From Methanolinea sp. (lineage in GTDB: Archaea > Halobacteriota > Methanomicrobia > Methanomicrobiales > Methanospirillaceae), in contig JASEES010000004.1 in the NCBI GenBank assembly GCA_030019395.1, positions 369-64,368 on the forward strand: a DNA stretch of 64,000 nucleotides, read 5' to 3'. The notes under the pieces are model-generated. The model was not told the DNA's origin. It did no database searches and saw nothing but the letters and a program-made list of their open reading frames with translations. Below, piece by piece: positions 50,845 to 60,956 of this stretch (its first letter is position 1; every line of letters starts with the position of its first letter). The position numbers were made by a program, and so were the translations under genes.

Positions 50845-52134
50845 TTAATTACCAATGATTTTCTGGTTTTTTAATCTTATCGAGGGAAGGACACAGCATC
50901 CGACGACTTTCTCCTCTCCCGACAGACCACCGGTTTCGCCCAGCATCTCAAAAACGTTCCCGGCAAGCATGGCCTTCCGGACGGGATACTCGGGGTTTCC
51001 TCCCCGGTACAGATACGCATTTGCCAGTTCGACCGAGAAATCCCCCGTGAGGGGGTTTGTGGTATGGGCACCGACAACGTCATGGACAAAGATTGCGTCC
51101 TTTTCCAGGATCTCGTCCCTCGGGCCGTCGAGGGTCATGCAGTGGAAACCGATTGCAATACCCCCTCCCATGCCTGAACGGACCGCGTTGCCGGTAGTCA
51201 TGCACCCATACTGGTAAGCTGTCTTGAGGTCATAGGCGAAACAGCGGAGGACACCCTTCTCGACGAGGTGAAGCGTCCGTGTCGGGGTACCTTCCCCATC
51301 CCAGCGGCAGCTCCCGATCCCCCGGGTGTTGGACGGGTCATCAATGAAGGAGAGAGCCGGGTCACAGACCTCCTGCCCGATGAGGTGTGCGAGCCGCGAC
51401 CGTCCCGTATGCACGTTTCTTCCGGAGAGTGCAGGGAGAAAGGAACCCGCCATCAGCTGACCGAAAGCGTCGGGAGAGAGCACGACATCGTAGGTCCCTG
51501 TCGGAATATCCTTCCCTCCGTGGGACGTCGCTGCAAGGAATGCTGCCTTCTCACCGACCGAGCCCGGGTCTATATCCATTTTCCAGGACGTCCCGTACTC
51601 GTAACCCGTGGATTGTTCCCTGATGGTCTCAAGGCCCATGCTCACCAGGCTCTCCCTGTCTTCGCGGTAAAGCCCGCGGGAGTTTGCAAGAACAATCCTG
51701 TATTGCGAGATCTCGGCACTCCCGGAGACGATCTCCACGGGGTACCTGCAGGCCCCTTCCTCCATCCCCCGGACCATCTCCCGGACGCGGTCGGGATCCG
51801 GGACGACATTTTCGTCGAAATTGACAAAGTCACCGTAATTCTCTGCCGGGCCAGGCAGACCGTCCCATTCCTGTGGCGCTGCAAGGGCAGCACTCCTGAG
51901 TGCCGCATCAAGGCAGGCTTCCCAGGCCTGAGGGTTGCCCGTCGAGGAGACACCTATTCTTCCACCCCTGATGACCCGGAGCGAGAGTGCCTGGTGTTCG
52001 GATCCAAGGGCATACGATATCTCCCGTTTGCGCAACCTTGCTGTGACCGATGTCCCTGTGGCGAGGTAGACCTCGACCTCGTCAGCCTGACGTTCACCGG
52101 CCGTAAGTATCTTCTCAATCGTGTCCACTGCCAC
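50845..52134 (-). CDS. pmbA: TldE/PmbA-type metalloprotease subunit
   Basis: 429 aa from a GTG at 52134 (or 52128); the track's 52173 start lies deeper within the tldD gene. TldE features: EVEVYLATGTSVTARLRKRE near residue 20, GRIGVSSTGNPQAWEACLDA, FLPALSGRNVHTGRSRLAHL near 220 and FVHDVVGAHTTNPLTGDFSVE near 345. The TldD/TldE pair forms a zinc metalloprotease that degrades unfolded peptides; TldE usually lacks the metal site, as here (no HExxxH). The start overlaps the tldD end by about 20 nt. Confidence 0.9.
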   Translation of the reverse strand: MAVDTIEKILTAGERQADEVEVYLATGTSVTARLRKREISYALGSEHQALSLRVIRGGRIGVSSTGNPQAWEACLDAALRSAALAAPQEWDGLPGPAENYGDFVNFDENVVPDPDRVREMVRGMEEGACRYPVEIVSGSAEISQYRIVLANSRGLYREDRESLVSMGLETIREQSTGYEYGTSWKMDIDPGSVGEKAAFLAATSHGGKDIPTGTYDVVLSPDAFGQLMAGSFLPALSGRNVHTGRSRLAHLIGQEVCDPALSFIDDPSNTRGIGSCRWDGEGTPTRTLHLVEKGVLRCFAYDLKTAYQYGCMTTGNAVRSGMGGGIAIGFHCMTLDGPRDEILEKDAIFVHDVVGAHTTNPLTGDFSVELANAYLYRGGNPEYPVRKAMLAGNVFEMLGETGGLSGEEKVVGCCVLPSIRLKNQKIIGN

Positions 52135-53446
52135 CAACCACCGCGTCCCGAACGAGAACATGGGGCGCACCATCGCTCACCGGGACGGTCTGTCCCCCCT
52201 TTCCGCAATAACCAGCGTGCATCTTCCTCTTCTTTGCGCAGAGTTCAATTCCATGCAGCGTGGCAAGGATCTCGCCCGAGAGCGAGACGTCCCGCACCAT
52301 GCCCCTGCACTCCCCGTGCTCGATGAGGTACCCGTACTCTGCATTGAACTGGAAGACTCCCCTCCCGGGGTCGACCTGTCCCCCCCGCGAGCCGCACAGG
52401 AGGATCCCCTCCCTGCACTCCCCGATCAGTTCTTCCGTTGTGCTGTCGCCCTCCGCGATGTATGTATTGCTCATCCGCACCTGAGGGGGTTCTCCGGGCA
52501 TGGCCCGTGCATTCCCGGTATGCCCAAAACCCACGGCAGGGAGGGTCTCCCTGCTGTGGAGATAGGATGTAAGAACCCCTTTTTCAACGATGATCGTCCT
52601 TTCCACCCTGCTTCCTTCCGCGTCCACGGGTTCGAATCCGAACTCGGGGAGAGTCGGGTCGTCCACGATGGTCACGATGCCGCTCCCAATCTGTTCTCCG
52701 ATTTTTCCCCGGAGCACCGAGCTCCCTTCATGAACGAGATCGGCCTCGCTTGCGTGACCGACCGCTTCGTGCGCAAAGACGCCGGCAAGTTCAGGGTCGA
52801 GAACCACGTTCATGGTTCCCCCACGGGGTCTCTTCGCGTCAAGGAGTGCAAGTGCCCGCCGTGCGGCGGTCTCTCCGTCTTTTTGGCCGTTATCCAGCGG
52901 GAAATCCTGGAGGGCATGCCTGCGCCGGTAACCCATCTGCATCTCGCCACCGCGCCCTGCAACCGCGAGGATGGAATAACCGGAACGAACCAGTGAATAG
53001 GTATACTCGTTTCCACACGAGTCCTCGAACAGGACATCCTCGTACCTCTCGGTATACCCGGCCCGGGTACTCGTGATCCCGGGAATTCGTGCGGCTTTCT
53101 CGATCATGAGGAGCAACCGTCCCTTCTCCTCGAGGTCGATTGCGAGCGGGTCGGTCTTTTTTGGCGGCACGGGGATCATGCCGGACGGTGCATCGGCAAG
53201 GGTAACCTCTTCGCCCGTCAGGGACGCAAGGGCAGAGGCCTTCGAGAGCAGGTCCTCGAATTTCTTTCCGCGTGGGCGTTCAAAACGGTCCACGGTGAGG
53301 ATCCCCCACCCTTTCGGGCCGAGGACCCGGATGACTGCCCGGTCGAGAAATGTTGTTCCGGCAGCTTCCACGCGTGAATTTTCGATATCGATATGGGATA
53401 TCGCGCCCTTCACGTGGCGGATGTCATAGTAGCGGATCCCTGCCAT
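52115..53446 (-). CDS. tldD: TldD-type metalloprotease
   Basis: 443 aa. The metal site HEAVGHASEADLVHEG lies near residue 225 (HExxxH form), followed by ERTIIVEKGVLTSYLHSRE and MSNTYIAEGDSTTEELIGE with GRGVFQFNAEYGYLIEHGE. It is the catalytic half of the TldD/TldE peptidase. The gene begins 4 nt after the lonB stop and overlaps pmbA by about 20 nt, so lonB, tldD, pmbA and the bofA-like gene look like one operon. Confidence 0.92.
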   Translation of the reverse strand: MAGIRYYDIRHVKGAISHIDIENSRVEAAGTTFLDRAVIRVLGPKGWGILTVDRFERPRGKKFEDLLSKASALASLTGEEVTLADAPSGMIPVPPKKTDPLAIDLEEKGRLLLMIEKAARIPGITSTRAGYTERYEDVLFEDSCGNEYTYSLVRSGYSILAVAGRGGEMQMGYRRRHALQDFPLDNGQKDGETAARRALALLDAKRPRGGTMNVVLDPELAGVFAHEAVGHASEADLVHEGSSVLRGKIGEQIGSGIVTIVDDPTLPEFGFEPVDAEGSRVERTIIVEKGVLTSYLHSRETLPAVGFGHTGNARAMPGEPPQVRMSNTYIAEGDSTTEELIGECREGILLCGSRGGQVDPGRGVFQFNAEYGYLIEHGECRGMVRDVSLSGEILATLHGIELCAKKRKMHAGYCGKGGQTVPVSDGAPHVLVRDAVVGGSGHD

Positions 53447-53450
53447 GAAA

Positions 53451-55367
53451 TCATGCCGGGGATGTCGGGATTCCCGTTCCGTCCAGGAAACTCCCGGACG
53501 GTGTCGTTGCCATCCTGCGCAGCTTGTTCAGGAACCCCTCGCGGTTATCGGGAACAAGGGCGATCGTGAGCACGTCGTCGATATAGTCGACAGGGATGAT
53601 GGTCACCATCGACCGGTAACGCTCTTCGATCAGGACGTCGTCGAGGTTCGCCCTCGGGATGAGGACAGTCCTGATACCTGCCTTGGCAGCTGCCTCGATC
53701 TTGAAAGTGACACCGCCGACAGGCAGGACATCACCCCGCACGGAGAGAGACCCGGTCATGGCAATGTCCTGGCGGACAGGGATGTTTTCGATCGCGCTGA
53801 TGACTGCCGTTGCAACGCTGATCGAGGCCGAGTCCCCTTCAACGCCACCGTATGTCCCGATGAACTGGATGTGGATGTCCATGTTCTTGATGTCCTTGCC
53901 GGTGAACTTCTTCAGGATGGCACTCACGTTCTTTATCGATTCCTGTGCAATTTCCTTGAGCATCCCTGTCGCGATGACGGTTCCGCTCGCACCCTGTGCC
54001 GGTGTGACCTCTGCCATGATGGGCAGGACAGAGCCCGAGTCACTGCCCATGACCGCAAGGCCGTTCACCCTGCCCACACGCGTGCCTTCCACGACGGTGA
54101 GCTCGTACTCCCTGCTCCGGCGGATGTACTCATCCGAGACCTGGTCCTCAATCGACCTGGCGGTCTTCTTGGCAGCGATGACATGTTCGGCAGTTGTCAT
54201 CTCGGCTCCCTCCTGGCGGGCGAGGTCGCCTGCGACCCTGATCAATCCGCCCATGTCCCGGAGCTTCAGCGTGAGGTGTCCCTTCCTGTTGGACCTGCGG
54301 CGGGCTTCGCGGATGACCTCTTCGATCGCACTCCTGTCGAAGTGGGGTATCTTTCCATCGTTCCTGACTTCCTGTGCGACGAACCTGATGAACTTCTCCC
54401 GGTTCTCGGGAGTATCGGGCATGGTCTCGCTCATGTAGACCTCGTACCCGTAGCCCCTGATCCGGGACCGGAGTGCAGGGTGCATCCCCTGGATGGCATC
54501 GAGGTTCCCGGCGGCGACCATGATGAACTTGCAGGGGACAGGCTCTGTCCTCACCATTGCCCCGCTCGACCGTTCGCTCTGGCCGGTAATGGGGAACTCC
54601 CCTTCCTGGAGTGCGGTGAGAAGGTTCTGCTGGGAATGCGGTGTCAGGGTATTGATCTCGTCGATGAAGAGCACCCCCTTATGCGCCCTGTGGATCGCCC
54701 CTGCCTCGACACGGTCATGGCTCGGCGTCTCGAGCCCTCCGCTCTGGAACGGATCGTGACGGACATCACCGAGAAGCGCGCCCGCGTGGGAACCGGTTGC
54801 ATCGATGAAGGGTGCCGTCGTGGTCGAATCGTTCGAGACGATGAGCTTGGGGATCATCGATTCCTCGCGCGGTGTGGCATACCGGAGTGCCATGAAAACG
54901 AATGCCGCTGCGAGGATCCCCATGAGCCACTGGCCCTGGATGAATGCATACCCGAGGATCCCGATGAGGAGAAGCATCAGGAGGGTGTTGCGGAACTGTA
55001 TCTTTTTCTTTGCTTCTGCCTTGTGGGCTGCCACGATCTGCTTTCCCCGACCGGCAGGGACCGTCCTCACGATGGGATTGTTCGGGTCGTCGGAGTTGGG
55101 ATAGACGAGGATGTCCTGCATCTCTTCCTTGGGCAGCAGCTCTGCCATTGCCTTGGCAAGCATGGACTTGCCCGTCCCGGGACTCCCTATCATCATGACA
55201 TGCCGCCTCTGGGTGGCTGCCTTCCTGATGACTTCAACGGCATGTTCCTGCCCGATGACCTGGTCGATCAGGGAGGGAGGAACCTGGACCTGCGAGGAGT
55301 CTTCAACGGTCACTTCGACCGGGGGCTCATCTTCCTGCACTGATGCTGCACTATTCTGGTCTGGCAT
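53451..55367 (-). CDS. lonB: Archaeal LonB membrane protease
   Basis: 638 aa from the ATG at 55367 ([14 protein letters not shown]); the 904-aa track ORF begins far upstream across the prs gene. AAA+ Walker [11 protein letters not shown] (60-68), two membrane helices inserted within the AAA+ domain at about 128-165 ([14 protein letters not shown] and [14 protein letters not shown]) as in archaeal Lon[13 protein letters not shown] as Walker B near 226, and a Ser/Lys dyad ([11 protein letters not shown] near 510, [12 protein letters not shown] near 553). It is the ATP-dependent membrane-anchored protease of archaea. It is divergent from prs by 87 bp. Confidence 0.95.
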   Translation of the reverse strand: MPDQNSAASVQEDEPPVEVTVEDSSQVQVPPSLIDQVIGQEHAVEVIRKAATQRRHVMMIGSPGTGKSMLAKAMAELLPKEEMQDILVYPNSDDPNNPIVRTVPAGRGKQIVAAHKAEAKKKIQFRNTLLMLLLIGILGYAFIQGQWLMGILAAAFVFMALRYATPREESMIPKLIVSNDSTTTAPFIDATGSHAGALLGDVRHDPFQSGGLETPSHDRVEAGAIHRAHKGVLFIDEINTLTPHSQQNLLTALQEGEFPITGQSERSSGAMVRTEPVPCKFIMVAAGNLDAIQGMHPALRSRIRGYGYEVYMSETMPDTPENREKFIRFVAQEVRNDGKIPHFDRSAIEEVIREARRRSNRKGHLTLKLRDMGGLIRVAGDLARQEGAEMTTAEHVIAAKKTARSIEDQVSDEYIRRSREYELTVVEGTRVGRVNGLAVMGSDSGSVLPIMAEVTPAQGASGTVIATGMLKEIAQESIKNVSAILKKFTGKDIKNMDIHIQFIGTYGGVEGDSASISVATAVISAIENIPVRQDIAMTGSLSVRGDVLPVGGVTFKIEAAAKAGIRTVLIPRANLDDVLIEERYRSMVTIIPVDYIDDVLTIALVPDNREGFLNKLRRMATTPSGSFLDGTGIPTSPA

Positions 55368-55454
55368 TATGAGAATTAACCCTCTTTTCGTGCTTCGAGA
55401 TGTGATGTAATTTATTCCTGCTCGTTTAAGTACTTTCAGCATGAGGATGGAGAC

Positions 55455-56309
55455 ATGTTGGTCGTGAGCACGGAATATTCCCAGGTACTGGCAGGGAGAA
55501 TCGCGGGGGCCCTGGAATGCCCCTTGGGCGCAGTCCGTTTCACCAGGTTTCCGGATGGTGAACATTACCTGCGCCTGGAGAGAACGGACCCGGAAATGGT
55601 CGTGGTGGGCAGCATACCCGATGCAGATGCCCTCGTGGAGCTCCTCCTCCTCGTGGACGCCTGCGAGGGAAACGAAGTCACACTCGTGGTGCCGTATCTT
55701 GGTTATGCACGGCAGGACAAGAAGTTCCACGAGGGGGAACCCCTCAGCGCAAGGGCTGTCTGCAGGGCCATCTCCGGCGGTGTGAGGCAGGTCTTCACGG
55801 TCAACGTGCACGACCCGTCCGTTCTTTCCCATTTCCGTGTCAGGGCACAGGATATCAGCATTGCAGGAGAGATCGGGCGGTACCTCGGCTCCCGACCCCT
55901 TGAAAACCCGTTCATCCTCGCACCCGACGACGGGGCTTCTGCTTTTGCAGGCACCGTTGCAGCAACGTGCGGCTGGGACTGGGATCACCTCGAGAAGACC
56001 CGGATCTCGGGAGAAGAGGTCCGGATGGAACCCCGGAACCTCGATGCTGCAGGACGTGACGTGGTCATCGTGGATGACATCATTTCCACGGGAGGGACCC
56101 TTGTGACCGCTGCCCGCATGCTCCGGGCCCAGGGTGCAGGGACCGTGTCGTCCGCGTGCGTTCACGGAGTCCTTGCGGAAGGGGCATACTCCCGCCTTCT
56201 TGCAAGCGGTCTTTCGGAAGTCGCCTGCAGCGATACCATCGAGAGGGCCTGCAGCCGTTTCTCGGCAGGGCAGGCCATAGCCGACAGGATCCTCGGATGC
56301 TCGTCATAG
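55455..56309 (+). CDS. prs: Ribose-phosphate pyrophosphokinase
   Basis: 284 aa. Features: [12 protein letters not shown] near residue 34, [25 protein letters not shown] near 78, and the PRPP-binding loop [18 protein letters not shown] near 204. The length of about 285 is typical for archaeal class III PRPP synthases. It makes PRPP from ribose 5-phosphate and ATP, feeding purD, pyrE and others in this window. The 3' end overlaps rtcA by 13 nt. Confidence 0.94.
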   Translation: MLVVSTEYSQVLAGRIAGALECPLGAVRFTRFPDGEHYLRLERTDPEMVVVGSIPDADALVELLLLVDACEGNEVTLVVPYLGYARQDKKFHEGEPLSARAVCRAISGGVRQVFTVNVHDPSVLSHFRVRAQDISIAGEIGRYLGSRPLENPFILAPDDGASAFAGTVAATCGWDWDHLEKTRISGEEVRMEPRNLDAAGRDVVIVDDIISTGGTLVTAARMLRAQGAGTVSSACVHGVLAEGAYSRLLASGLSEVACSDTIERACSRFSAGQAIADRILGCSS

Positions 56310-57295
56310 ACGGGTCCACGCTGGAAGGAGGAGGACAGCTGGTCAGGGCGGCGGTCACGCTCTCTGCCATCACCGGGCAGCCCTGCCGGATCACGAACAT
56401 CAGGGCAGGGAGAGAGGAACCGGGTCTCCGTTCCCAGCACATCGCCGCAGTCCGGGCGGTTGCAGGTCTCTGCGGGGCCACGGTGTCCGGCTGCACAACA
56501 GGGAGCAGGGAACTGACATTCTGCCCGGGTCCCCTCGTGGAAGGTGACATGAGGATTGAAGTCGGGACGGCAGGAAGTATCCCTCTCGTCCTCCAGGCAT
56601 GGCTTCCCGCCGCCCTCATGATCGGGGGCCGGATAACCATTGTTGGCGGGACGGAGGTTCCCATGAGCCCGACAATAGACTATACTGCCCGTGTCCTCGT
56701 ACCGTTCCTCCGCAGGCACGGTGCAGAAATCTCTCTCGACGTGATCAGGAGGGGTTACTATCCGCGGGGCGGGGGCGAGGTGATGGCAAGTGCCCGGCGG
56801 TCCCGCCTTGCCCCTTTTTCGCCCGCGGACACCCGGGAAACAGATAACTGCGGGATCGTCTCGTGCAGTGCAGGACTCCCCGGCCACGTGGCAGACCGGC
56901 AGGCTGATGCCGCATCGTCAGCCCTGTTCCAGGCAACGGGTATCCGCTTCCCTGCCTGGAAAGATACCCGTCCCGGCCCGGGAACGGGCAGCTCGGTCAC
57001 TGCATGGCTGGGCTGGATGGCCGGGTGCGCCATCGGGAGGCGCGGGTACCCGGCGGAAAACGTGGGCAGGGATGCTGCTTTTAACCTGCTTGCCGAACAC
57101 CATGCCGGCGGCCTGGTCGACAGGTACCTGGCCGACCAGCTCCTCATCTACTGCGCTCGTGCAGGAGGCTCTTTTACCAGCAGCACGTGCACGCTGCATG
57201 CAAGGACGATGTGCTGGCTGCTTGGGCTTTTCGGGTTCCGCATCCGGGTCACGGGAGGAGAGGTGGTGACCTTTGCCGCCGAAGAGAGTGCTTGA
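56297..57295 (+). CDS. rtcA: RNA 3'-terminal phosphate cyclase
   Basis: 332 aa from the ATG at 56297 ([20 protein letters not shown]); the track start at 56156 is an upstream ORF within prs. Family motifs: [31 protein letters not shown] near residue 38, [14 protein letters not shown] near 145, GSSVTAWL near 235 and [20 protein letters not shown] near 262, with the catalytic His in AEHHAGG. It converts RNA 3'-phosphates to 2',3'-cyclic phosphates using ATP. It overlaps nob1 by 23 nt. Confidence 0.92.
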   Translation: MLVIDGSTLEGGGQLVRAAVTLSAITGQPCRITNIRAGREEPGLRSQHIAAVRAVAGLCGATVSGCTTGSRELTFCPGPLVEGDMRIEVGTAGSIPLVLQAWLPAALMIGGRITIVGGTEVPMSPTIDYTARVLVPFLRRHGAEISLDVIRRGYYPRGGGEVMASARRSRLAPFSPADTRETDNCGIVSCSAGLPGHVADRQADAASSALFQATGIRFPAWKDTRPGPGTGSSVTAWLGWMAGCAIGRRGYPAENVGRDAAFNLLAEHHAGGLVDRYLADQLLIYCARAGGSFTSSTCTLHARTMCWLLGLFGFRIRVTGGEVVTFAAEESA

Positions 57296-57734
57296 TGCAA
57301 CAGCCTTTTTCCTGGACATACCGCTCGAAGGAGAACTCTTCACGACTCCCGCAGTCGTCGGGGAGATCGTCGATGCACGGTCGAAGTGCCGCCTCGAGGC
57401 ACTCTATGCCGCAGGCCTCGTTGTCACGAGTCCCTGTGCCTCCTCCCTGCAGATAATCGGAAAAGCCGCATCTGTAACGGGGGACGAATCCGTCCTCTCC
57501 CGGGCAGACCGTGAAGTGCTGGCCCTTGCCCTCGATACAGGTGCTGAGGTTGTAACGGATGACTTTGCCATCCAGAACGTCGCCCACCACCTCGGGATAC
57601 CCGTCGTCCCCCTCCAGCAGAGGAAGGCCAGGAAGAGAAAATGGAAGTTCCGTTGCCCGGGATGCGGGCGGCTCGCTGAAGGGCCGGGCGAGTGCCCTGT
57701 CTGCGGGTCGGGGCTGAAAAGAACACTTAAGTAG
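57273..57734 (+). CDS. nob1: Endoribonuclease Nob1
   Basis: 153 aa starting with a TTG at 57273 inside the rtcA end (GGTGGTGA precedes it); a GTG at 57288 is an alternative. PIN domain with [11 protein letters not shown] near residue 5, TTPAVVGEIVDA near 24 and the acidic cluster SRADREVLALALDTGAEVVTDDFAI near 76-101. A zinc ribbon follows (RCPGCGRL and CPVCGSGL, about 127-147). Nob1 trims the 3' end of 16S rRNA. It is coupled to rtcA, so both likely act in RNA processing. Confidence 0.92.
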   Translation: MPPKRVLDATAFFLDIPLEGELFTTPAVVGEIVDARSKCRLEALYAAGLVVTSPCASSLQIIGKAASVTGDESVLSRADREVLALALDTGAEVVTDDFAIQNVAHHLGIPVVPLQQRKARKRKWKFRCPGCGRLAEGPGECPVCGSGLKRTLK

Positions 57735-57755
57735 ATCGCTGCACACTTTTTTCCC

Positions 57756-58376
57756 ATGTCGTCTCTCGATGAACTGATCCAGAAGGCCAGGACGCTCCTC
57801 TCCGAGGGCCACAGCCCCGGGCAGATAGCTGACGAGCTCTCCCTCTCCATGGAGACAGTGACCTGGCTTCTGACCCAGCAGAAGGGAATGGCAGTTCCAA
57901 AGGACGTCCATATTGACTGGACCAGTGTCAGTGGCCGGGGCCCGCTCCTCGACGGAGTGGCCATGATGCTCCTCAAGCAATACTATACGTCTCTTGAGGA
58001 TGAGGACAGGGAAGGCGGATACTCCGACCGTTTCCCCACCCTCGTCGTGGGGATAGCTGTGTCCGGCATCCCGCTCGCGACCCTGATTGCCGTTGAGGAG
58101 GACATCAAGCTTGCCATTTACCACCCGGCCAAGCACAGCACGCAGGAACCGCCCGTTGGTTCGATCAGCGGGAATTTTGCATCCGTCAACGGTGAACGGT
58201 GCATCATCGTCGATGACGTGATCACCTCCGGAAACACGATGCAGGATGTGGTCAAATACCTGCGGCGGCACGGTGCACAACCCGTTGCGATATGCGTTCT
58301 CTTCGACAAGCGCGGGGTCCGTGACATTGACGGCGTTCCTGTCTATTCTCTCTTCAAAATATCCCGAATCGACTGA
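57756..58376 (+). CDS. PyrE-like phosphoribosyltransferase-fold transcriptional regulator (GfcR-like)
   Basis: 206 aa. N-terminal helix-turn-helix ([20 protein letters not shown], residues 20-39), then a PRTase fold with [13 protein letters not shown] near 95, and the PRPP loop [15 protein letters not shown] near 150. GfcR-type proteins are PyrE homologs that regulate genes in response to sugar phosphates or nucleotides in haloarchaea; the ligand and targets here are unknown. It lies 21 bp after nob1 and may be in the same operon. True OPRTase is encoded at 20889-21422, so this is not needed for pyrimidine synthesis. Confidence 0.85.
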   Translation: MSSLDELIQKARTLLSEGHSPGQIADELSLSMETVTWLLTQQKGMAVPKDVHIDWTSVSGRGPLLDGVAMMLLKQYYTSLEDEDREGGYSDRFPTLVVGIAVSGIPLATLIAVEEDIKLAIYHPAKHSTQEPPVGSISGNFASVNGERCIIVDDVITSGNTMQDVVKYLRRHGAQPVAICVLFDKRGVRDIDGVPVYSLFKISRID

Positions 58377-58410
58377 TACCCCACTCTTTTTCCCGCTTCA
58401 AAATGGATTA

Positions 58411-58420
58411 TTTTATATAG
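58411..58420 (+). promoter_or_regulatory. TATA box of the thermosome gene
   Basis: TTTTATATAG lies 40-49 nt before the ATG at 58460; the leader includes the Shine-Dalgarno sequence GGAGG at about 58448. Confidence 0.55.
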
Positions 58421-58459
58421 AAGTTTAATTCCATCTTTTACAGCATTGGAGGAACTGCT

Positions 58460-60064
58460 ATGCTTGGAGGACAACCTATTATCATACTCAAGGAAAACGT
58501 CGAGCGCAACAGGGGTCTTGAGGCCCAACGCTCGAACATTGCAGCAGCAAAGGCAATAGCAAGCGCAGTAAGGACGACACTGGGTCCCCGCGGGATGGAC
58601 AAGATGCTCGTGGACCAGAGTGGTGACGTGACCATCACCAACGATGGTGCGACCATCCTCCAGGACATCTCGGTGGTCCATCCCGGGGCGAAGATGGTCA
58701 TCGAGGTCGCAAAGGCGCAGGACGACGAGGTCGGGGACGGAACGACAACAGCGGTCGTCATGGTCGGATCCCTCATGGAGAAGGCCGAGGCCATGATCGA
58801 GAAGAAGATCCACCCGACCGTGATCGCCGAGGGTTACCGCCTGGGTATGAAGAAGGCGCTCGAAGTACTCGATGACCTCTCGATTCCCATCGACCCGTAC
58901 GACAGGGAGAAACTGATTCGTATCGCCGACACGGCCATGACCGGCAAGGCGATCGAATCGGTGAAAAGCAGGCTGAACGGGATCGTGGTGGACGCTGTCA
59001 TGGCAATCGCCACCAGGGAGGGTGACAGGATCACTGCCGATGAGGACAACGTCCTGATCAAGAAGCAGGCCGGGGACAGGATGGATGATGCGGAGCTCGT
59101 CCGCGGAGTTGTCATCGACAAAAAGCGTGTCAGCGAGGAGATGCCCCGCAAGGTGAAAGACGCCCGGGTTGCCCTCGTTGCAAGCCCCCTCGAGATCAAG
59201 AAGACCCAGGTCAAGGCAAAGATTCACATCAAGTCAAGCGACATGGTGAGTGCCTTTACTGCGCAGGAGAGGGAGACTCTCAAGAAATACGCGGACACGA
59301 TCATCGCGAGCGGTGCCAACGTTCTCCTCTGCCAGAAGGGTATCGCGGATGCAGTCGCCTACTACCTTGCAAAGGGAGGGGTCCTTGCCGTCGAAGACGT
59401 CCCCGAGAAGGACATGAAGTTTGCCTCTCACGCCCTCAATGCCCAGATCGTCAACAAGGCCGAGGATCTTACACCCGAGGCACTGGGAAGGGCAGAAACC
59501 GTTGAGGAACTCGAGGATGGGGAGTTCATCAAGATCTCGGGCTGTCATAACCCCAAGACCGTTACCATCCTCCTCCGCGGTTCGACCCAGTACCTCCTCG
59601 ACGAGCTCGAGCGGGCTGTCGAGGACGGGACACGCGTTGTCATGGACGCCATGGAGGACGGCAAGCTCGTCGTGGGAGGCGGTGCAGTGGAGACCGAGAT
59701 CCTGATGAAGGTCAGGGATTATGCGGCGAGCGTCGGTGGTCGTGCCCAGATCGCGATCGAGGCCTTCGCAGATGCCTTCGAGGTCATCCCCGTCACACTC
59801 GCTGAAAATTCAGGGTTCAACACGGTCGACAAGCTGGTGGAACTCAAGAATGCCCATGCCAGGGGAGAGAAATACGCCGGGTTGAATGTTTATACCGGGA
59901 CCGTTGTTGATATGCTCAAAGAGGGTGTCCTTGAGCCCCAGCGTTCCAAGAGGCAGGCGATCCAGAGCGCAACAGAGGCAGCAATCCTCCTCCTCAGGGT
60001 CGACGACATGATGATCACCCGCGAGGACAAGAAGGAAAAGGAAGCCGGAAAGCCTCCCGAATAA
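58460..60064 (+). CDS. Thermosome (group II chaperonin) subunit
   Basis: 534 aa. Chaperonin signatures: TTLGPRGMDKMLVDQSGDVTITNDGATIL near residue 38, DDEVGDGTTTAVVMVGSLM near 86, the apical domain, and GGGAVETEILMKVRDYA near 405. The end is Lys/Glu-rich (EDKKEKEAGKPPE) without the Gly-Gly-Met tail of some thermosomes. It folds proteins in an ATP-driven double ring. Own strong TATA box; 396 bp of the window separate it from amzA's end, with T-rich sequence near 60120-60150. Confidence 0.95.
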   Translation: MLGGQPIIILKENVERNRGLEAQRSNIAAAKAIASAVRTTLGPRGMDKMLVDQSGDVTITNDGATILQDISVVHPGAKMVIEVAKAQDDEVGDGTTTAVVMVGSLMEKAEAMIEKKIHPTVIAEGYRLGMKKALEVLDDLSIPIDPYDREKLIRIADTAMTGKAIESVKSRLNGIVVDAVMAIATREGDRITADEDNVLIKKQAGDRMDDAELVRGVVIDKKRVSEEMPRKVKDARVALVASPLEIKKTQVKAKIHIKSSDMVSAFTAQERETLKKYADTIIASGANVLLCQKGIADAVAYYLAKGGVLAVEDVPEKDMKFASHALNAQIVNKAEDLTPEALGRAETVEELEDGEFIKISGCHNPKTVTILLRGSTQYLLDELERAVEDGTRVVMDAMEDGKLVVGGGAVETEILMKVRDYAASVGGRAQIAIEAFADAFEVIPVTLAENSGFNTVDKLVELKNAHARGEKYAGLNVYTGTVVDMLKEGVLEPQRSKRQAIQSATEAAILLLRVDDMMITREDKKEKEAGKPPE

Positions 60065-60200
60065 GGAGAGCTCGGCCGGATAAAACCCCCTGACTCACCG
60101 TTTTTCCTGTGAAAAGTGGAAAAAGTCCAAACCCCATTTTTTCAATTCTCTTCGCCCTTTCTCCTTCGCCAACCCTGTCTCGCTCAGGGGGACCTTTTCT

Positions 60201-60767
60201 TTAGCCCGTTTGCAAGAGGTCCACCCGTCTCCTGCACCGGTAACAGAATTCCGGTCCTTTAAGGTCGGTGTCCCCGATCCAGTTCGAGAAATACATCACG
60301 CACCCGGGATGTTCACAGTGGGCCAGTCCCAGGGCATGCCCGATCTCGTGGACTGCCTCGGTGAGGATTCGCCTCCGGTAGACCATCTCGTTGTCAGGCA
60401 TCCCGTAGAACCCGGGCCTGAGGCGAAACGTGGAAATGAGGGCCGCCCCGGTGCATGCAATGCCGAACACGAAGTGGAGTCCCGGGGAAAAGATATCTGA
60501 CCCTGTGATGCCGAGGCAGAGCACGTTCTCCCGGCGGGCGATTTCAGCCAGCGAGCGGAGAATCCCGTCTGCGAGGTACTGGCCACGCCTGCTGTCAAAA
60601 TACTGCAAAGGGAGTATCTGGGGATGGAATATTCTTATTTCTGCAGGAATGAGGGAAGGGAGATCCTCGCGAACCCACCCGATGACACCCTGATCCCGGT
60701 TTCCGATTCCAACCAGCCCGATTGCCGGCAAACGTGCCATGGTTGATACTGGGTCATGATTCGACAT
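60201..60767 (-). CDS. amzA: Archaemetzincin metallopeptidase
   Basis: 188 aa (or 179 from the internal ATG at 60740). The extended metal site VHEIGHALGLAHCEHPGCVM lies near residue 138, and the downstream cysteines (CEHPGC and FCYRCRRR) form the second zinc site typical of the archaemetzincin family. Proteins of this family are zinc peptidases whose substrates are unknown in archaea. The neighbouring gene encodes a flavodoxin/ferredoxin fusion; no operon link is clear because 190 bp lie between. Confidence 0.9.
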   Translation of the reverse strand: MSNHDPVSTMARLPAIGLVGIGNRDQGVIGWVREDLPSLIPAEIRIFHPQILPLQYFDSRRGQYLADGILRSLAEIARRENVLCLGITGSDIFSPGLHFVFGIACTGAALISTFRLRPGFYGMPDNEMVYRRRILTEAVHEIGHALGLAHCEHPGCVMYFSNWIGDTDLKGPEFCYRCRRRVDLLQTG

Positions 60768-60956
60768 ATCGTTTCAGGACCGAATCGTCGTAGGATTGGG
60801 CCCGGTTGTGATCCGCCGGTGATTGTAGCGAACCATGGAAGGAATAAAGGAGATGCACTATCCGGGTTAAAAAAAGCCTTATTGTAAACGGCAAAAGACT
60901 CCTGTCAGGACGATCTCAGTACAGGGCAGGGAAAAGGGGAACGGGATCGGGGTGAT

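Noticed and set aside
53445-55343. 632-aa plus-strand ORF across lonB
   Set aside because: It is the antisense shadow of lonB in a high-GC region; no family motifs, and codon pattern follows the opposite strand.
57249-58280. 343-aa minus-strand ORF across nob1 and the PyrE-like regulator
   Set aside because: Antisense of two genes that have strong motif support.
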